From CACPJA01 sp964629335 (GTDB taxonomy: Bacteria; Pseudomonadota; Gammaproteobacteria; Steroidobacterales; UBA11654), in the NCBI GenBank assembly GCA_964629335.1, contig CAZVRH010000008.1, forward strand, positions 1 to 45,402: a stretch of DNA of 45,402 bases. The letters are read 5' to 3'. Below are positions 16,910 through 25,683 of this stretch, piece after piece. The notes beneath the pieces are model-generated. The model did not search any database. It saw only the letters and a program-made list of their open reading frames with translations, and had not been told where the DNA came from. Position 1 is the first letter of the stretch, and every line of letters starts with the position of its first letter. Made by a program: the position numbers and the translations under genes.

Positions 16910-18346
16910 CTAGCGTTCTCCCATGGCATGGATATCGTGAGTTTCTCCGGTTTGAGTGTAGAGAACTTTTTTTCTAAAAAATCTTAACATTCCCATCTCA
17001 CCCATTCGTGAAGCACCAATCCCTGAATATTTAAACCAGTTCTTCTCTCCATCGAAGACATAAGTGGTGGCTCCACAATCCTGAATTGTAATAGCGCCTG
17101 CATCGATTTTAAGGGCAATTTCATTTGCCTCTTCTACACTGCCTGCTAGGACAGCTGCGGATAGTCCGTATCGAGTGTCGTTAGCCAAATTAATGGCTTC
17201 CTGAACATCGCGATAGGTCATCACAGGAATGACAGGCCCAAAGGTTTCATCGATCATAACCTTCATTGAATGATCAACATCTTTCATCACTGTTGGTCTG
17301 ATCCATTTTCCACCGCCATGAGACTCTATCTCTCCACCGGTTAGTACAGTGGCACCTTTATCAATCGCATCAGTGATATGGGATTCAATAACATGGGCTT
17401 GTTGGTCAAATATTAAAGGACCTATATGCCCTTCCCTTATATTGGGATAATTAAGCTTGACCTCATCTGCTAGCCGAACCAACTCATTGATTAAATCTTC
17501 AGCAATGGATTCGTGAACATAAACTCTTTCAATTGACTGACAAGCTTGGCCTGTTGCTTGTACTGAAGCTCTTAGAATAATTTTCGCACTGTCCTTGGGG
17601 TCAGCATTCTCCGTCACAATAACCGGGTCTTTACCGCCGAGTTCAGCGTATACGGGGATAAAATTTCTAGCACCGCTTTCGTAGACTAATTTCCCGGTTT
17701 TCACGCTGCCGGTAAAACAAACCGCATCCACATTATCAATTAAATCCTGGCCTGTTTGACCGTCGCCCTGTACATATCGACAAACGGCATGTAATTCTGG
17801 AACTTTTTTTAGCGTGTCTTGAAGAGGCTGAATGAATCTTGGAGTTATTTCACTTGGCTTGGTTATGGTGGCTGAACCTGCCATTAATGCCGGTAAGAGG
17901 TCGATCAATGAAATCAAAAAAGGAAAATTCCAAGGGCCAACGATACCTACCACTTCAAAGGGTTTATATTGATGTTTATAGATCACGCTGGGGGCCGAAG
18001 ATTGTATTGAATCCTTTTCAGCAAAGATTTGGCGTCCGATCATATGCCACGCATCTATTGAATCGGATAATCTGCCTATTTCTGCAGTAGCTATAAAGTA
18101 TCGGCCGGTGTCGACAATCAACGCTTCCACCAAGTCTTGATCATTAGAGGCAATATCCGCCCATTCTTTAAGTGCTTCTGCCCTTTGGTCAATGGTCAAG
18201 GAAGCCCATTTTGACTGATTGGAGCGAATCTCATTTGAAATAGTTTCAATTTCAGTTCTGGATGTAGCGGTAAATGAAAAATCCATTTCACCGGTTCTTG
18301 GATTTCTAGCTTCAATAATTCGATTCTCTTTATTGCTGTTATTCAC
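16910..18346 (-). CDS. NAD(P)-dependent aldehyde dehydrogenase
   Basis: A 478-residue aldehyde dehydrogenase superfamily member. Catalytic features are visible: Asn140 in VGPWNFPF, Lys163 in TITKPSEITP, the general base Glu235 in AELGGKDP and the nucleophile Cys269 in ATGQACQSIERV. The last segment (GEKNWFKYSGIGASRMGEMGMLRFF) is also typical. The substrate is not determined by sequence; succinate-semialdehyde, betaine aldehyde or other short aldehydes are candidates. It is 62 bases downstream of the threonine-dehydratase-like gene on the same strand and its 3' end is only 5 bases from the convergent acetolactate synthase gene. Confidence 0.9.
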   Translation of the reverse strand: MNNSNKENRIIEARNPRTGEMDFSFTATSRTEIETISNEIRSNQSKWASLTIDQRAEALKEWADIASNDQDLVEALIVDTGRYFIATAEIGRLSDSIDAWHMIGRQIFAEKDSIQSSAPSVIYKHQYKPFEVVGIVGPWNFPFLISLIDLLPALMAGSATITKPSEITPRFIQPLQDTLKKVPELHAVCRYVQGDGQTGQDLIDNVDAVCFTGSVKTGKLVYESGARNFIPVYAELGGKDPVIVTENADPKDSAKIILRASVQATGQACQSIERVYVHESIAEDLINELVRLADEVKLNYPNIREGHIGPLIFDQQAHVIESHITDAIDKGATVLTGGEIESHGGGKWIRPTVMKDVDHSMKVMIDETFGPVIPVMTYRDVQEAINLANDTRYGLSAAVLAGSVEEANEIALKIDAGAITIQDCGATTYVFDGEKNWFKYSGIGASRMGEMGMLRFFRKKVLYTQTGETHDIHAMGER

Positions 18347-18408
18347 TGTATGCTTTCTCGGAAAAATAGATGGTTAAGACTACGATTAAAAATAATAGAC
18401 ATCAATAC

Positions 18409-19374
18409 TTATTTTATTAATTCATTGAAACGATTTGAATCAATATTCCCCCCGCTCAACAAGATCAAAACATTCGCATTCTTCCTAGTAAATGTATGGT
18501 TCATGGCAAAAGCTAGGCCTACTGCACCGCCTGGTTCGACAACAAGATTAAATTCTTTAAAAGCAAACCCCATGGCTGCCTTGATTTGCTTTTCACTAAC
18601 GGTAACCACCTTGGTTAAAAGATCCCGATTGATTGGAAAGGTTAATTCTCCAGGTGTTTTTGCCATGAGAGCATCGCATAGAGTTTTTTGATTGATATCG
18701 ATTGATACTCTTTTGCCTTCCTTCATGGACAACTGTGTATCATTAAAGTTTTCAGGTTCGACACCAATAATCTGGCTCTGTTCAAAATAATGTTTAATGG
18801 CCACACTGCATCCAGCAATTAAACCGCCGCCGCCCACAGGACAGATAAAGGCATCGATGTGCTCCTCGATAATTGCCATCTGATGCACCGCTTCAAGTGC
18901 AGCAGTTCCTTGACCTGAGATCACATCATAGGCATCGTATGCTGGTATGAGAAAGGCTCCTGTCTCCGTAGCAATCTTTTGTGCGATCTCTTGTCTTGAT
19001 TCCTTATATCGATTGTAAAAAACTATCTTTGCCCCCAATAACTTGGTCTTCTCTATTTTTGTTTTAGGTGTATCCTCAGGCATAACAATGGTTGCATCCA
19101 CCCCCATAAGATTGGCAGCGTGAGCGACACCTTGGGCATGATTGCCTGATGAAAAAGCAACAACATCTTTTTTTTCATTGTCTTGAAAGTATTGATGCAT
19201 AGCAAAATAGGCACCTCTGGATTTAAAGGACCCGTTGATTTGATTGCATTCCGCTTTTAAGAAGAGATTTATCCCTAGCTGCTTGTTCAGTTCCTTAGAA
19301 AACAGGACTGGCGTTTCTCGGGTGACTCCTGCTAGGACGTCATTGGCATTTAGTATGTTGTGAATGTCAATCAA
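18409..19374 (-). CDS. PLP-dependent threonine/serine dehydratase-like enzyme (fold type II)
   Basis: A 321-residue fold-type II PLP enzyme. The Schiff-base Lys51 is in NGSFKSRGAYFAM, the substrate-binding loop is SSGNHAQGVAHAA, the phosphate-binding glycine loop is PVGGGGLIAG, and the C-terminal Ser that contacts the PLP ring nitrogen is in LLSGGNID. There is no C-terminal ACT domain, so it is the short, catabolic-type or serine-racemase/hydroxyaspartate-ammonia-lyase-like form rather than biosynthetic IlvA. It would convert Thr or Ser to 2-oxoacids and ammonia. The start codon is TTG without a clear ribosome-binding site, so the exact N-terminus is uncertain. It is divergent from the ABM-like gene across 66 bases. 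Confidence 0.85.
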   Translation of the reverse strand: MIDIHNILNANDVLAGVTRETPVLFSKELNKQLGINLFLKAECNQINGSFKSRGAYFAMHQYFQDNEKKDVVAFSSGNHAQGVAHAANLMGVDATIVMPEDTPKTKIEKTKLLGAKIVFYNRYKESRQEIAQKIATETGAFLIPAYDAYDVISGQGTAALEAVHQMAIIEEHIDAFICPVGGGGLIAGCSVAIKHYFEQSQIIGVEPENFNDTQLSMKEGKRVSIDINQKTLCDALMAKTPGELTFPINRDLLTKVVTVSEKQIKAAMGFAFKEFNLVVEPGGAVGLAFAMNHTFTRKNANVLILLSGGNIDSNRFNELIK

Positions 19375-19440
19375 TCTAATATTTACTTTTTTTGCTTGTC
19401 ATTTAATATTAAGTTTCATTCATATTATAGGTGTAATCAA

Positions 19441-19797
19441 ATGGAAACTTACATTGTGACAATTTATGCAAAAGAAGATCATGCTGATGAGGTAGAAAAA
19501 TACTATAAAGAGCTTCAGCCCCTATATGAAGAAGCAGAAGGTTTTATTGGCAGAAAAATATTCCGTGCTAAAACAGGTGCAATGGTACAGGCAGTCCGTG
19601 AAACCTATTCAAAAGAAGAACTAGCGAACACCCCTGAAGAAGATCATGATCATGGTGAGCACTTTGTTATGATTGAAGAATGGAATTCAATTCAAGATCG
19701 GATTAATTTTGGTAGAAGCTTAAGCAAGGAGCACCATATGAAGGTCATACCTTATCTGCTTCCAAATCATTCACACGAGTTTTATCTGGGAGTCTAA
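19441..19797 (+). CDS. ABM-like (dimeric ferredoxin-like fold) protein
   Basis: A 118-residue protein that resembles antibiotic-biosynthesis-monooxygenase-type domains: an N-terminal beta strand (ETYIVTIYAKEDHADEVEKYY), an FIGRKIFRAKTG turn, and a late FVMIEEWNS strand followed by a helix. Such proteins act as small cofactor-free oxygenases, haem-degrading enzymes or ligand-binding dimers. A His/Asp-rich patch (EEDHDHGEH) in the middle could bind a metal. The ATG at 19441 has AGGTG 8 bases upstream and begins the conserved domain, which is better than the longer open frame upstream. It overlaps the convergent phhB gene by 4 bases. No specific function can be assigned. Confidence 0.75.
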   Translation: METYIVTIYAKEDHADEVEKYYKELQPLYEEAEGFIGRKIFRAKTGAMVQAVRETYSKEELANTPEEDHDHGEHFVMIEEWNSIQDRINFGRSLSKEHHMKVIPYLLPNHSHEFYLGV

Positions 19798-20135
19798 GCC
19801 AGAATATTGTCTATCTTTTTAGCACAAATAAAGTCGTTCTCTGAAAGTCCACCGATAGCATGGGTTGAATAAACAACCATACAAGATCCATATTTAACCG
19901 TTAAATCAGGATGATGATCTTCTGCTTCAGCAATCCATGCGACAGCATTAACAAATGAGATTGTTTTATTGTAATTTGAAAACTTAAATTCCTTAGAAAT
20001 TTCCTTTGCGTCTTCTGAAATTTTCCATTCTGGGTCAATGGCTTGAGCTATCTGTTGTGCAGCAGCCATATCTAAAGGCTCCACACCTCCTTCGCAGGGT
20101 ACGCATCGCTTATTTTCTAGATCATTGATACTCAT
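19794..20135 (-). CDS. phhB: Pterin-4a-carbinolamine dehydratase
   Basis: A 113-residue enzyme that dehydrates 4a-hydroxytetrahydropterin during pterin recycling for aromatic amino acid hydroxylases. The family signature is clear: AEAEDHHPDLTVKYG carries the catalytic His pair, followed by VYSTHAIGGLSENDF, which supplies the third His. The length is standard. It lies 14 bases after the last VWA gene and appears to be the tail of the long minus-strand operon, although a functional link to that envelope cluster is doubtful. No phenylalanine hydroxylase (phhA) is in the window. Confidence 0.93.
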   Translation of the reverse strand: MSINDLENKRCVPCEGGVEPLDMAAAQQIAQAIDPEWKISEDAKEISKEFKFSNYNKTISFVNAVAWIAEAEDHHPDLTVKYGSCMVVYSTHAIGGLSENDFICAKKIDNILA

Positions 20136-20149
20136 TGACTTCTCCTGGT

Positions 20150-21127
20150 TTATAAATGAGGAATGGCAACAAATGTGCCTCCATTCTGTTCTGATAATTT
20201 TCTCATTAAATGTGCAAATCGTGCTCCATTTGAGGTTCCTGCTTGAGTAGGAAAACCTATACCATGTATTCTAACCAAACGGTTGCCAAAACGATCTGCT
20301 TTATTAATCCGGGAGACGTATCGACAAACTGCCTCAACCGAACCTCTGGGAAAATCATCTCCAAAAACATAGATACTAATTTGCTTATCTTCCTCATAGA
20401 ACGTGCTGATTGCTTCTGTGATTCCTTCCACAGGGCTTGAATCGCTATAAGGGTTCCAAAATTGAAGTGTTCGAGTAATGTTTCTTCTGATTTCTGGCGA
20501 GTCTGGGATCCATCGACCGCTGTAGGTTCCAAACATATATTCACCTTCGTCATTTAGAACCTGGATGCCTTTAACTGTCGGATAGACACTTAGAGTTTCA
20601 GTAATCTTTTCTATAACTAGGTTCCACGGTCCTTGATACATACTGCCAGAAGTATCAATAACAAAAATTATATACTCGCTATCTACCGGAATACCTCCAA
20701 CAGTTGAGTCGTCCATGGGATTGTAATCTTTGAGCAGTCTCTTCATCTCTTCCGTTAATGCCTGTTTGGCCGATAGTAAGCTGTTCATTGTTCCTGTGGA
20801 CTCCTCTGACATTGATCGGGTTGCACTGAACTCTCCTTCCATTTCTGAGAGGTCGCCGGCAAGTTTATTCTTTTTCTTTTTATTGTCTGAGAGTTGCTCC
20901 TCAATTTCTTTGAGATCTCGATTCAGAACCGTGGAATCACCTCTGAGTTCATTAAGCTCTTGTTCTAACTTTACTATTAACTCTTGCAAGTCTTCACGAC
21001 TCTTTTCAATGGTCACCGGTTCATAAATCTTAGTAATAACGAGCAGTAAAATCACGGCTCCAAACCCACAACAAACCACATCTAAAAAAGAGAGATTAAA
21101 GGTCTCCATATTTCGTCTTTTTCTCAT
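20150..21127 (-). CDS. ExbD-like membrane segment + coiled coil + VWA domain protein (second of pair)
   Basis: A 325-residue protein that starts with a short positive N-terminus and the membrane segment NLSFLDVVCCGFGAVILLLV (about 11-30), then a long charged coiled coil (about 38-130), then a VWA domain starting near 150 with an intact MIDAS: DTSGS at 158-162 and a later Asp in VFGDD. The Asp16 at the membrane entry sits where TolR/ExbD proteins have their proton-path Asp. Topology is probably N-in, so the VWA domain is periplasmic. The start at 21127 was chosen because ATG overlaps the stop of the preceding gene as TAATG; the frame is open for 20 more codons upstream with no ATG near a ribosome site. 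It is a diverged sister of the gene before it. Confidence 0.82.
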   Translation of the reverse strand: MRKRRNMETFNLSFLDVVCCGFGAVILLLVITKIYEPVTIEKSREDLQELIVKLEQELNELRGDSTVLNRDLKEIEEQLSDNKKKKNKLAGDLSEMEGEFSATRSMSEESTGTMNSLLSAKQALTEEMKRLLKDYNPMDDSTVGGIPVDSEYIIFVIDTSGSMYQGPWNLVIEKITETLSVYPTVKGIQVLNDEGEYMFGTYSGRWIPDSPEIRRNITRTLQFWNPYSDSSPVEGITEAISTFYEEDKQISIYVFGDDFPRGSVEAVCRYVSRINKADRFGNRLVRIHGIGFPTQAGTSNGARFAHLMRKLSEQNGGTFVAIPHL

Positions 21128-22221
21128 TATGGCCAATCCCTTGATGGAGCCATAAAGCTTCCTCTGGAGCGAATGGCAAGCCGCCAATAAGCCTCTGCTG
21201 CAAAGGGGTCTCCGTCCATAGGAAATAAAAGCACATTGACCGGAATGGGAGGGAGCTCTCGAAGTGCTTGATCAAAATATTTTATTCTTTGTTCTGGTTT
21301 AACCATGGTACCAGGGCTTGAGTTACGCTTCCCCTGAGTCGGCAAACCATCTGTCAATAAAAAGATGTTATCGGGTCTGGGATCAAGGTTGTCAATCATT
21401 TCAAAAGCTTTGATAAGGCTTGTGCCATTTTGAGGAACCGTTGATCTCAATTGATTCATGGCTTTTGTAATGGTGGTTCCATCTGTTACTTCGAGCCAAT
21501 CACCTTCTGAGTCCTCGATTACACTGACTGTGGATTCATTGAATGTATAGATTTGAAACTTCGTTCCCTCTTTTAAACGAGTGGTTAACCAGTCAACGCT
21601 GCTTACTGTTTGTCGCCATTTAGGTGCCTTGACTTTCTGGCTGTCCTGCATGTTTCTGTAACGAATAACATTGACATAAGTTCTGCCTAACATGCTGGCT
21701 GATGCGTCAACCAAAAAAAGAACATGTTTGCCTCCCAACTTCAACTCAGTCAGATATTGACGATTCCCTTCACCGATAAATTCTCTTAAAGATCTTCCTG
21801 GATCAGATGCTTCTATGGCGGCCTGAGCACTCATTCTTTTATTGGATTCCATTAACTGTTGGATATCAGATTGGAGTCGCTTGATATCGTTCTCTGAAGC
21901 AAGTGAGTTATTTTCATAGAACTCAATCTCTTTCAATAACTGTTCTAACTTTTGTTGTAATTCATTAACGCTGCCTTGTATAAGTGTGTTTTCTTTTTCA
22001 GTTTTGTCTAATGAATTATTGAGTCTCACCAATTGTTTTTGCTCATCAAAAATTTGTTCTTCCAGAAGCTTAGTTTCTGACTGCAGTTGTGTGCTTGCCT
22101 GATCACTGCGATTCTTGACCTGAGAATTTATAATCATAAAGAACAGAATCACTGCTCCAAAACCGCATGAGATCACATCAAGGAATGATAAGTTGAAAAC
22201 GCTAAATTGCCTTCTAGCCAT
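21127..22221 (-). CDS. ExbD-like membrane segment + coiled coil + VWA domain protein (first of pair)
   Basis: A 364-residue protein built like its downstream neighbour: the N-terminal membrane segment FNLSFLDVISCGFGAVILFF (about 9-28) with Asp15, a coiled coil of roughly 100 residues rich in Gln, Glu and Leu (about 40-130), and a VWA domain from about 160. The MIDAS is complete: DASAS at 172-176, a Thr in QNGTSLIKAF and the Asp in FLLTDGLPTQG. VWA domains bind protein ligands through a metal ion. Together with the TolQ-like gene 12 bases upstream, it looks like the ExbD/TolR partner of a proton-driven motor whose periplasmic part has been replaced by VWA. This is inference from the membrane motif and context. 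Confidence 0.85.
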   Translation of the reverse strand: MARRQFSVFNLSFLDVISCGFGAVILFFMIINSQVKNRSDQASTQLQSETKLLEEQIFDEQKQLVRLNNSLDKTEKENTLIQGSVNELQQKLEQLLKEIEFYENNSLASENDIKRLQSDIQQLMESNKRMSAQAAIEASDPGRSLREFIGEGNRQYLTELKLGGKHVLFLVDASASMLGRTYVNVIRYRNMQDSQKVKAPKWRQTVSSVDWLTTRLKEGTKFQIYTFNESTVSVIEDSEGDWLEVTDGTTITKAMNQLRSTVPQNGTSLIKAFEMIDNLDPRPDNIFLLTDGLPTQGKRNSSPGTMVKPEQRIKYFDQALRELPPIPVNVLLFPMDGDPFAAEAYWRLAIRSRGSFMAPSRDWP

Positions 22222-22233
22222 AAATAACTGCCA

Positions 22234-23034
22234 TTACTCTCCCTTCAGATGAGTAATAAGATTTTGATCGCAGTAACCTTCGGTCTCGAATATTTGTCGC
22301 TCTTGGAGTAATTGGAGTTGATGCACCAAGAACATAATCACAATGCTAATCAAAAGAGCAATAAAGGTTGAATTAAAAGCTATACCTAGATTTTGAGTCA
22401 CACCACTGATATCCCCATCCACAGCTCTATGGGCCAAAGAAAGAGCGGCACCAATCCCTCTGACTGTCCCAATAAAACCAATCGACGGAATTGCCCAAGC
22501 GATATAACGAATCATCGATAACTCTGATTCCAGTCGATCAGCTTCGGATTCAACCATTGTGTGAGTTGATGTGGAAACATCTTGGACATTTTTTGTGGTG
22601 GAGAAACGCTTTAAGCCGTTGATAAGAATACGCGGCAAAAAAAGCTCTTGTTTAGATTCAGGTAAATTTTGTAATTGCCTTAGAAAATCACTGGCGTCCT
22701 CAGGTTTGATGCTCTGTCCCTCGCGAATCGGGATTAGATCTTCTTGCAACAACCTTCTTTCGTTAATCGATGATTGCGCCTTAAGAATCATGATAGCAAA
22801 CGCCCAAAGCATAAGAATAAAGCAAGCCTCCTGCTCAAAATCCCTAACGATGACATAAAAAGAGCGTTCCGGAACATAGTTAATATCTTGTTGGATCATT
22901 GCCTGTTGTTCTTGAATAATTGAGGCGGCTTCAGGTCGAACAACTGAGACATAAAAAGCATGCACCAAAATAATGGAGAGAATTAATGCGAATCCTTGAT
23001 ATAAAAATTCCTTTGAAAGATTTTGTGTGTTCAT
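22234..23034 (-). CDS. MotA/TolQ/ExbB-type proton channel protein
   Basis: A 266-residue inner-membrane protein. It has hydrophobic segments at about 9-27 and 67-86 and, after a cytoplasmic stretch of about 85 residues, the two signature helices of the TolQ/ExbB family: RYIAWAIPSIGFIGTVRGIG (about 175-195), followed by VTQNLGIAFNSTFIALLISIVI (split: VTQNLGIAFNSTF, IALLISIVIMFL). The family forms pentamers that use the proton gradient to move an ExbD/TolR/MotB-type subunit. An AGGAG lies close upstream of the ATG. The next two genes encode ExbD-like/VWA proteins with a matching transmembrane Asp. tolA, tolB, pal and tonB are absent, so it belongs to a system other than Tol-Pal or Ton. Confidence 0.85.
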   Translation of the reverse strand: MNTQNLSKEFLYQGFALILSIILVHAFYVSVVRPEAASIIQEQQAMIQQDINYVPERSFYVIVRDFEQEACFILMLWAFAIMILKAQSSINERRLLQEDLIPIREGQSIKPEDASDFLRQLQNLPESKQELFLPRILINGLKRFSTTKNVQDVSTSTHTMVESEADRLESELSMIRYIAWAIPSIGFIGTVRGIGAALSLAHRAVDGDISGVTQNLGIAFNSTFIALLISIVIMFLVHQLQLLQERQIFETEGYCDQNLITHLKGE

Positions 23035-23045
23035 AGGTCTCCTAG

Positions 23046-23297
23046 TTATATATCTGACGGAAAACTAACTGAAACATCTGCAGATAAGGGTTCTGAAGGA
23101 ATAAATTCCTCAAGAGCATCTTCTTCATAAGCAGCCTGTATTCTGTCTAATTCCTGTTGTACTTCTTGATCGATCTTTTCTTGCGTCTTATTCGTGCTGA
23201 CACCCGGAGCTGTTTCTTCTTTAGACTGGGAATATGCCGCCCCCATACCAAGGCTAAATGTCAGCATGATTAGAGTTATTACTATTTTTTCTTTCAT
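23046..23297 (-). CDS. Small exported protein of the VWA/TolQ cluster
   Basis: An 83-residue protein with a clear Sec signal (MKEKIVITLIMLTFSLGMGAAYSQ; cleavage probably after AYS or AYSQ) and a short acidic, Gln/Glu-rich mature part (KIDQEVQQELDRIQAAYEEDALEEF). I know no family for it. The start at 23297 is chosen because it gives a proper signal peptide and leaves a 10-base gap after the large PEGA/FGE gene; the longer open frame would overlap that gene. It lies 11 bases before the TolQ-like gene. A periplasmic linker or stabiliser of the complex is a plausible role, by position only. Confidence 0.7.
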   Translation of the reverse strand: MKEKIVITLIMLTFSLGMGAAYSQSKEETAPGVSTNKTQEKIDQEVQQELDRIQAAYEEDALEEFIPSEPLSADVSVSFPSDI

Positions 23298-23307
23298 GAT
23301 CTTTAAT

Positions 23308-25683
23308 TTATTCGTTTTCAGTATACCTTGCAATTCTAAAACCAACATCTAATCTGCCTTGTGTACCATAGTCTCGGTAAGCATACCTTAACGCGGTGAT
23401 GGTGGAGTGTCGCCAACTTGATCCACGGATCACCCTCATACTTCCTTCTTCAGGACCAAGCGGGTCTTGATCAAGCTGATTAACTTCTCTATTCATTGTG
23501 GAGTAATAATCGTTAACCCATTCAGACACATTGCCGCCCAAATCATAGATACCAATACTGTTTGGTTCAAATTTATTGCTCGGGGAAGACACCGGATAAC
23601 CGTCCCAATAATTTGACAGGACATTGGTCATAAGGCTCTCAGCAGATTCATCAGCATAATTTCCAGAATTCTCTTTAGGCGGCATGCTTTCACCCCAAGG
23701 GTATTTTTGCTTGCCACCTCCCCCGTTATATCTTGCAACCCACTCCCACTCAGCTTCCGTTAGGAGACGATAACCATTGGTTATCGGTCGAATCAATTTA
23801 TATGTACCATCAACCAATCGATAGGCTGAATTTAGAGATTCCTTTTCACTCAACCAATTACAGAATTTAGCAGCGTCTTCCCATGTCACCATCACTGTTG
23901 GATGAAATCCGTTAGACAGCTCTCTGTAAGATTCAGCTCCTGAAGTGTGTTTTGAACTAAATGCTCTAAATTCATTATTGGTGATTTCACGAGTGCCTAC
24001 ATAGAAGGGTTTGGTGATTTCAATTAATCTCTCACTCTCATTTGATTGTCGACCTTGTGATTTCCTCGGGGTTCCCATTATAAATTTCCCAGGAGATATT
24101 AATCGCATCTCAAGGCCTTGTGACGTCTTCAGGGATTGAGGCATGGCAGCCAAAACGGTCTCTTCTGGAGTTAACAATCTAATATTTAATGTCTGATCAA
24201 ACCCAGGAGTTGGCTTCACTTTAATTTCTTGAGTTACTAGCCCTTCTTTCTGAACGGTCAAGCTTTGCTCTTTTGCTATTAAGCTTACTTTGAGAGGTAT
24301 TTTCCCTATTGTTGCACCGTCGATCATCAGCAAAGCATCTTTTGTGCCCTCTATATTTACATTCCCAAAAATTGGTTGGAGATCGACTGTTAATTCATCA
24401 AACTCTCTACCCATGGATCCTAATGTTTCAACGGTGTCCAATTCAATGCTGCTTTCTTGGGTCCGAAACCCTGGCTTAGATAAGCTAATTAAATGAGGTA
24501 CAAGTGGCTCTAGACTCACGTTGATAGGGGTCATGCCCAAATAAACCGAGTTTAAGTTTACTGATGCCCCTTCAGGGTTGGTTATGATTCGCAGCTTACT
24601 ATCAAGTCGGGCTAACTCAAAGGGCTCCATGATCATGTTTTCTCTGGCTTGAACCGTTAGCTCTGAGTCAAGATCCTTATACCCTGATTTTCGAATGGAC
24701 AGTCTGTGACTACCTTGCACGATATCCAAATCAATTGGGCTGATTCCTTTGCTCTGATCGTCGATAAAAATTTCAGCTCCACTAGGATCACTGTCTATCT
24801 GAACATCAGCCCAAGCAGGTTCGGGGTCAAAAATAAATTCTTGTTGTTCATCCATTCCATTGATGACCAATTCCTTTTTGATAGGGAAATATTTTTCAAA
24901 GCGTAACTCAACATCTCTTGTTCCAGCCTCGACATAAAAAAAATTAAGCTCTGGCACGGCTCTTTTTCCGTCCAGATAAAGTTCAAATTCAACATCGGGT
25001 CGAGTCTTAAATATAATTTTACCTGGAGTTTTTTCTAAATTAATATCAATAACTTGTGAGGATTCCTCATTGATTACAATATCCAAGCTTCCGGGGAAAT
25101 AGCCAGATCGAGCATAAGAGACTTCATAGGAACCGGGTCGAAGTAAAAATCTGCCGCTAATTTTTAAATGCGGGAAAAACCCCCCAGAAACAGAGACTCT
25201 CGCGTCTGGAGGTTCTGTCTTAATTTCTACAGCTTTAGAGGTAAATAAATAAAACAAAAAATAAGTTAATAGAAGACCGAAGACAATCGCAGACCTTTGA
25301 AAAAATTTTTTCTGAAAAATGCTGGCACTTTGTCTTTTCTGAAATTGAGTTGGTTGGTCCTCAGTTGAAACATTGCTTACAATAATTTCCAACAATTCTG
25401 AAGAAAGCTTGAAAGTAATTAACTTATCTAACACCTCCAATTGATCGCCATCACTGACCCAATGATTACCGGTGAACAGATCTCCATTAATTGTAGCTTT
25501 GAGCTTTGAATTAATTTTCTGCAGAACATGTCGATCATCGATAAGATCAATAATCATAGTAACACCCAATGAAAGTGAACCTGAAATCCTAATGTCAGAG
25601 TTAAGATCTGTGCCTATCCTTATAGGGATATCCTCTTGGCTTAATGACCTTGGATTGCCTGATTCATTTAAAATAATTCTCAT
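23308..25683 (-). CDS. FHA-like / PEGA repeat / FGE-sulfatase-fold membrane protein
   Basis: A 791-residue multidomain protein. Residues 1-100 look like an FHA-type phosphopeptide-binding domain (IPIRIGTDLNSDIRISG, ATINGDLFTGNHWVSDGDQL), though sequence conservation is weak. A membrane helix lies at 131-149, so the rest is probably periplasmic. Five PEGA-like beta repeats follow (about 150-510; for example VQIDSDPSGAEIFIDDQSKG and IITNPEGASVNLNSVYLG). The C-terminal part (about 535-791) is an FGE-sulfatase/SUMF1 fold: GKFIMGTPRK, VTWEDAAKFCNWL, YPWGES, GGNVSEWVND, RVIRGSSW, GFRIARY. The Cys pair that formylglycine-generating enzymes need near the C-terminus is absent, so enzymatic FGE activity is unlikely. 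The ATG at 25683 is chosen because it overlaps the upstream stop as ATGA and has AGAGA before it; an ATG at 25698 is the alternative. Confidence 0.85.
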   Translation of the reverse strand: MRIILNESGNPRSLSQEDIPIRIGTDLNSDIRISGSLSLGVTMIIDLIDDRHVLQKINSKLKATINGDLFTGNHWVSDGDQLEVLDKLITFKLSSELLEIIVSNVSTEDQPTQFQKRQSASIFQKKFFQRSAIVFGLLLTYFLFYLFTSKAVEIKTEPPDARVSVSGGFFPHLKISGRFLLRPGSYEVSYARSGYFPGSLDIVINEESSQVIDINLEKTPGKIIFKTRPDVEFELYLDGKRAVPELNFFYVEAGTRDVELRFEKYFPIKKELVINGMDEQQEFIFDPEPAWADVQIDSDPSGAEIFIDDQSKGISPIDLDIVQGSHRLSIRKSGYKDLDSELTVQARENMIMEPFELARLDSKLRIITNPEGASVNLNSVYLGMTPINVSLEPLVPHLISLSKPGFRTQESSIELDTVETLGSMGREFDELTVDLQPIFGNVNIEGTKDALLMIDGATIGKIPLKVSLIAKEQSLTVQKEGLVTQEIKVKPTPGFDQTLNIRLLTPEETVLAAMPQSLKTSQGLEMRLISPGKFIMGTPRKSQGRQSNESERLIEITKPFYVGTREITNNEFRAFSSKHTSGAESYRELSNGFHPTVMVTWEDAAKFCNWLSEKESLNSAYRLVDGTYKLIRPITNGYRLLTEAEWEWVARYNGGGGKQKYPWGESMPPKENSGNYADESAESLMTNVLSNYWDGYPVSSPSNKFEPNSIGIYDLGGNVSEWVNDYYSTMNREVNQLDQDPLGPEEGSMRVIRGSSWRHSTITALRYAYRDYGTQGRLDVGFRIARYTENE

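Noticed and set aside
23308..25683. Genuine formylglycine-generating enzyme
   Set aside because: The essential C-terminal Cys pair is absent and no sulfatase gene is present.
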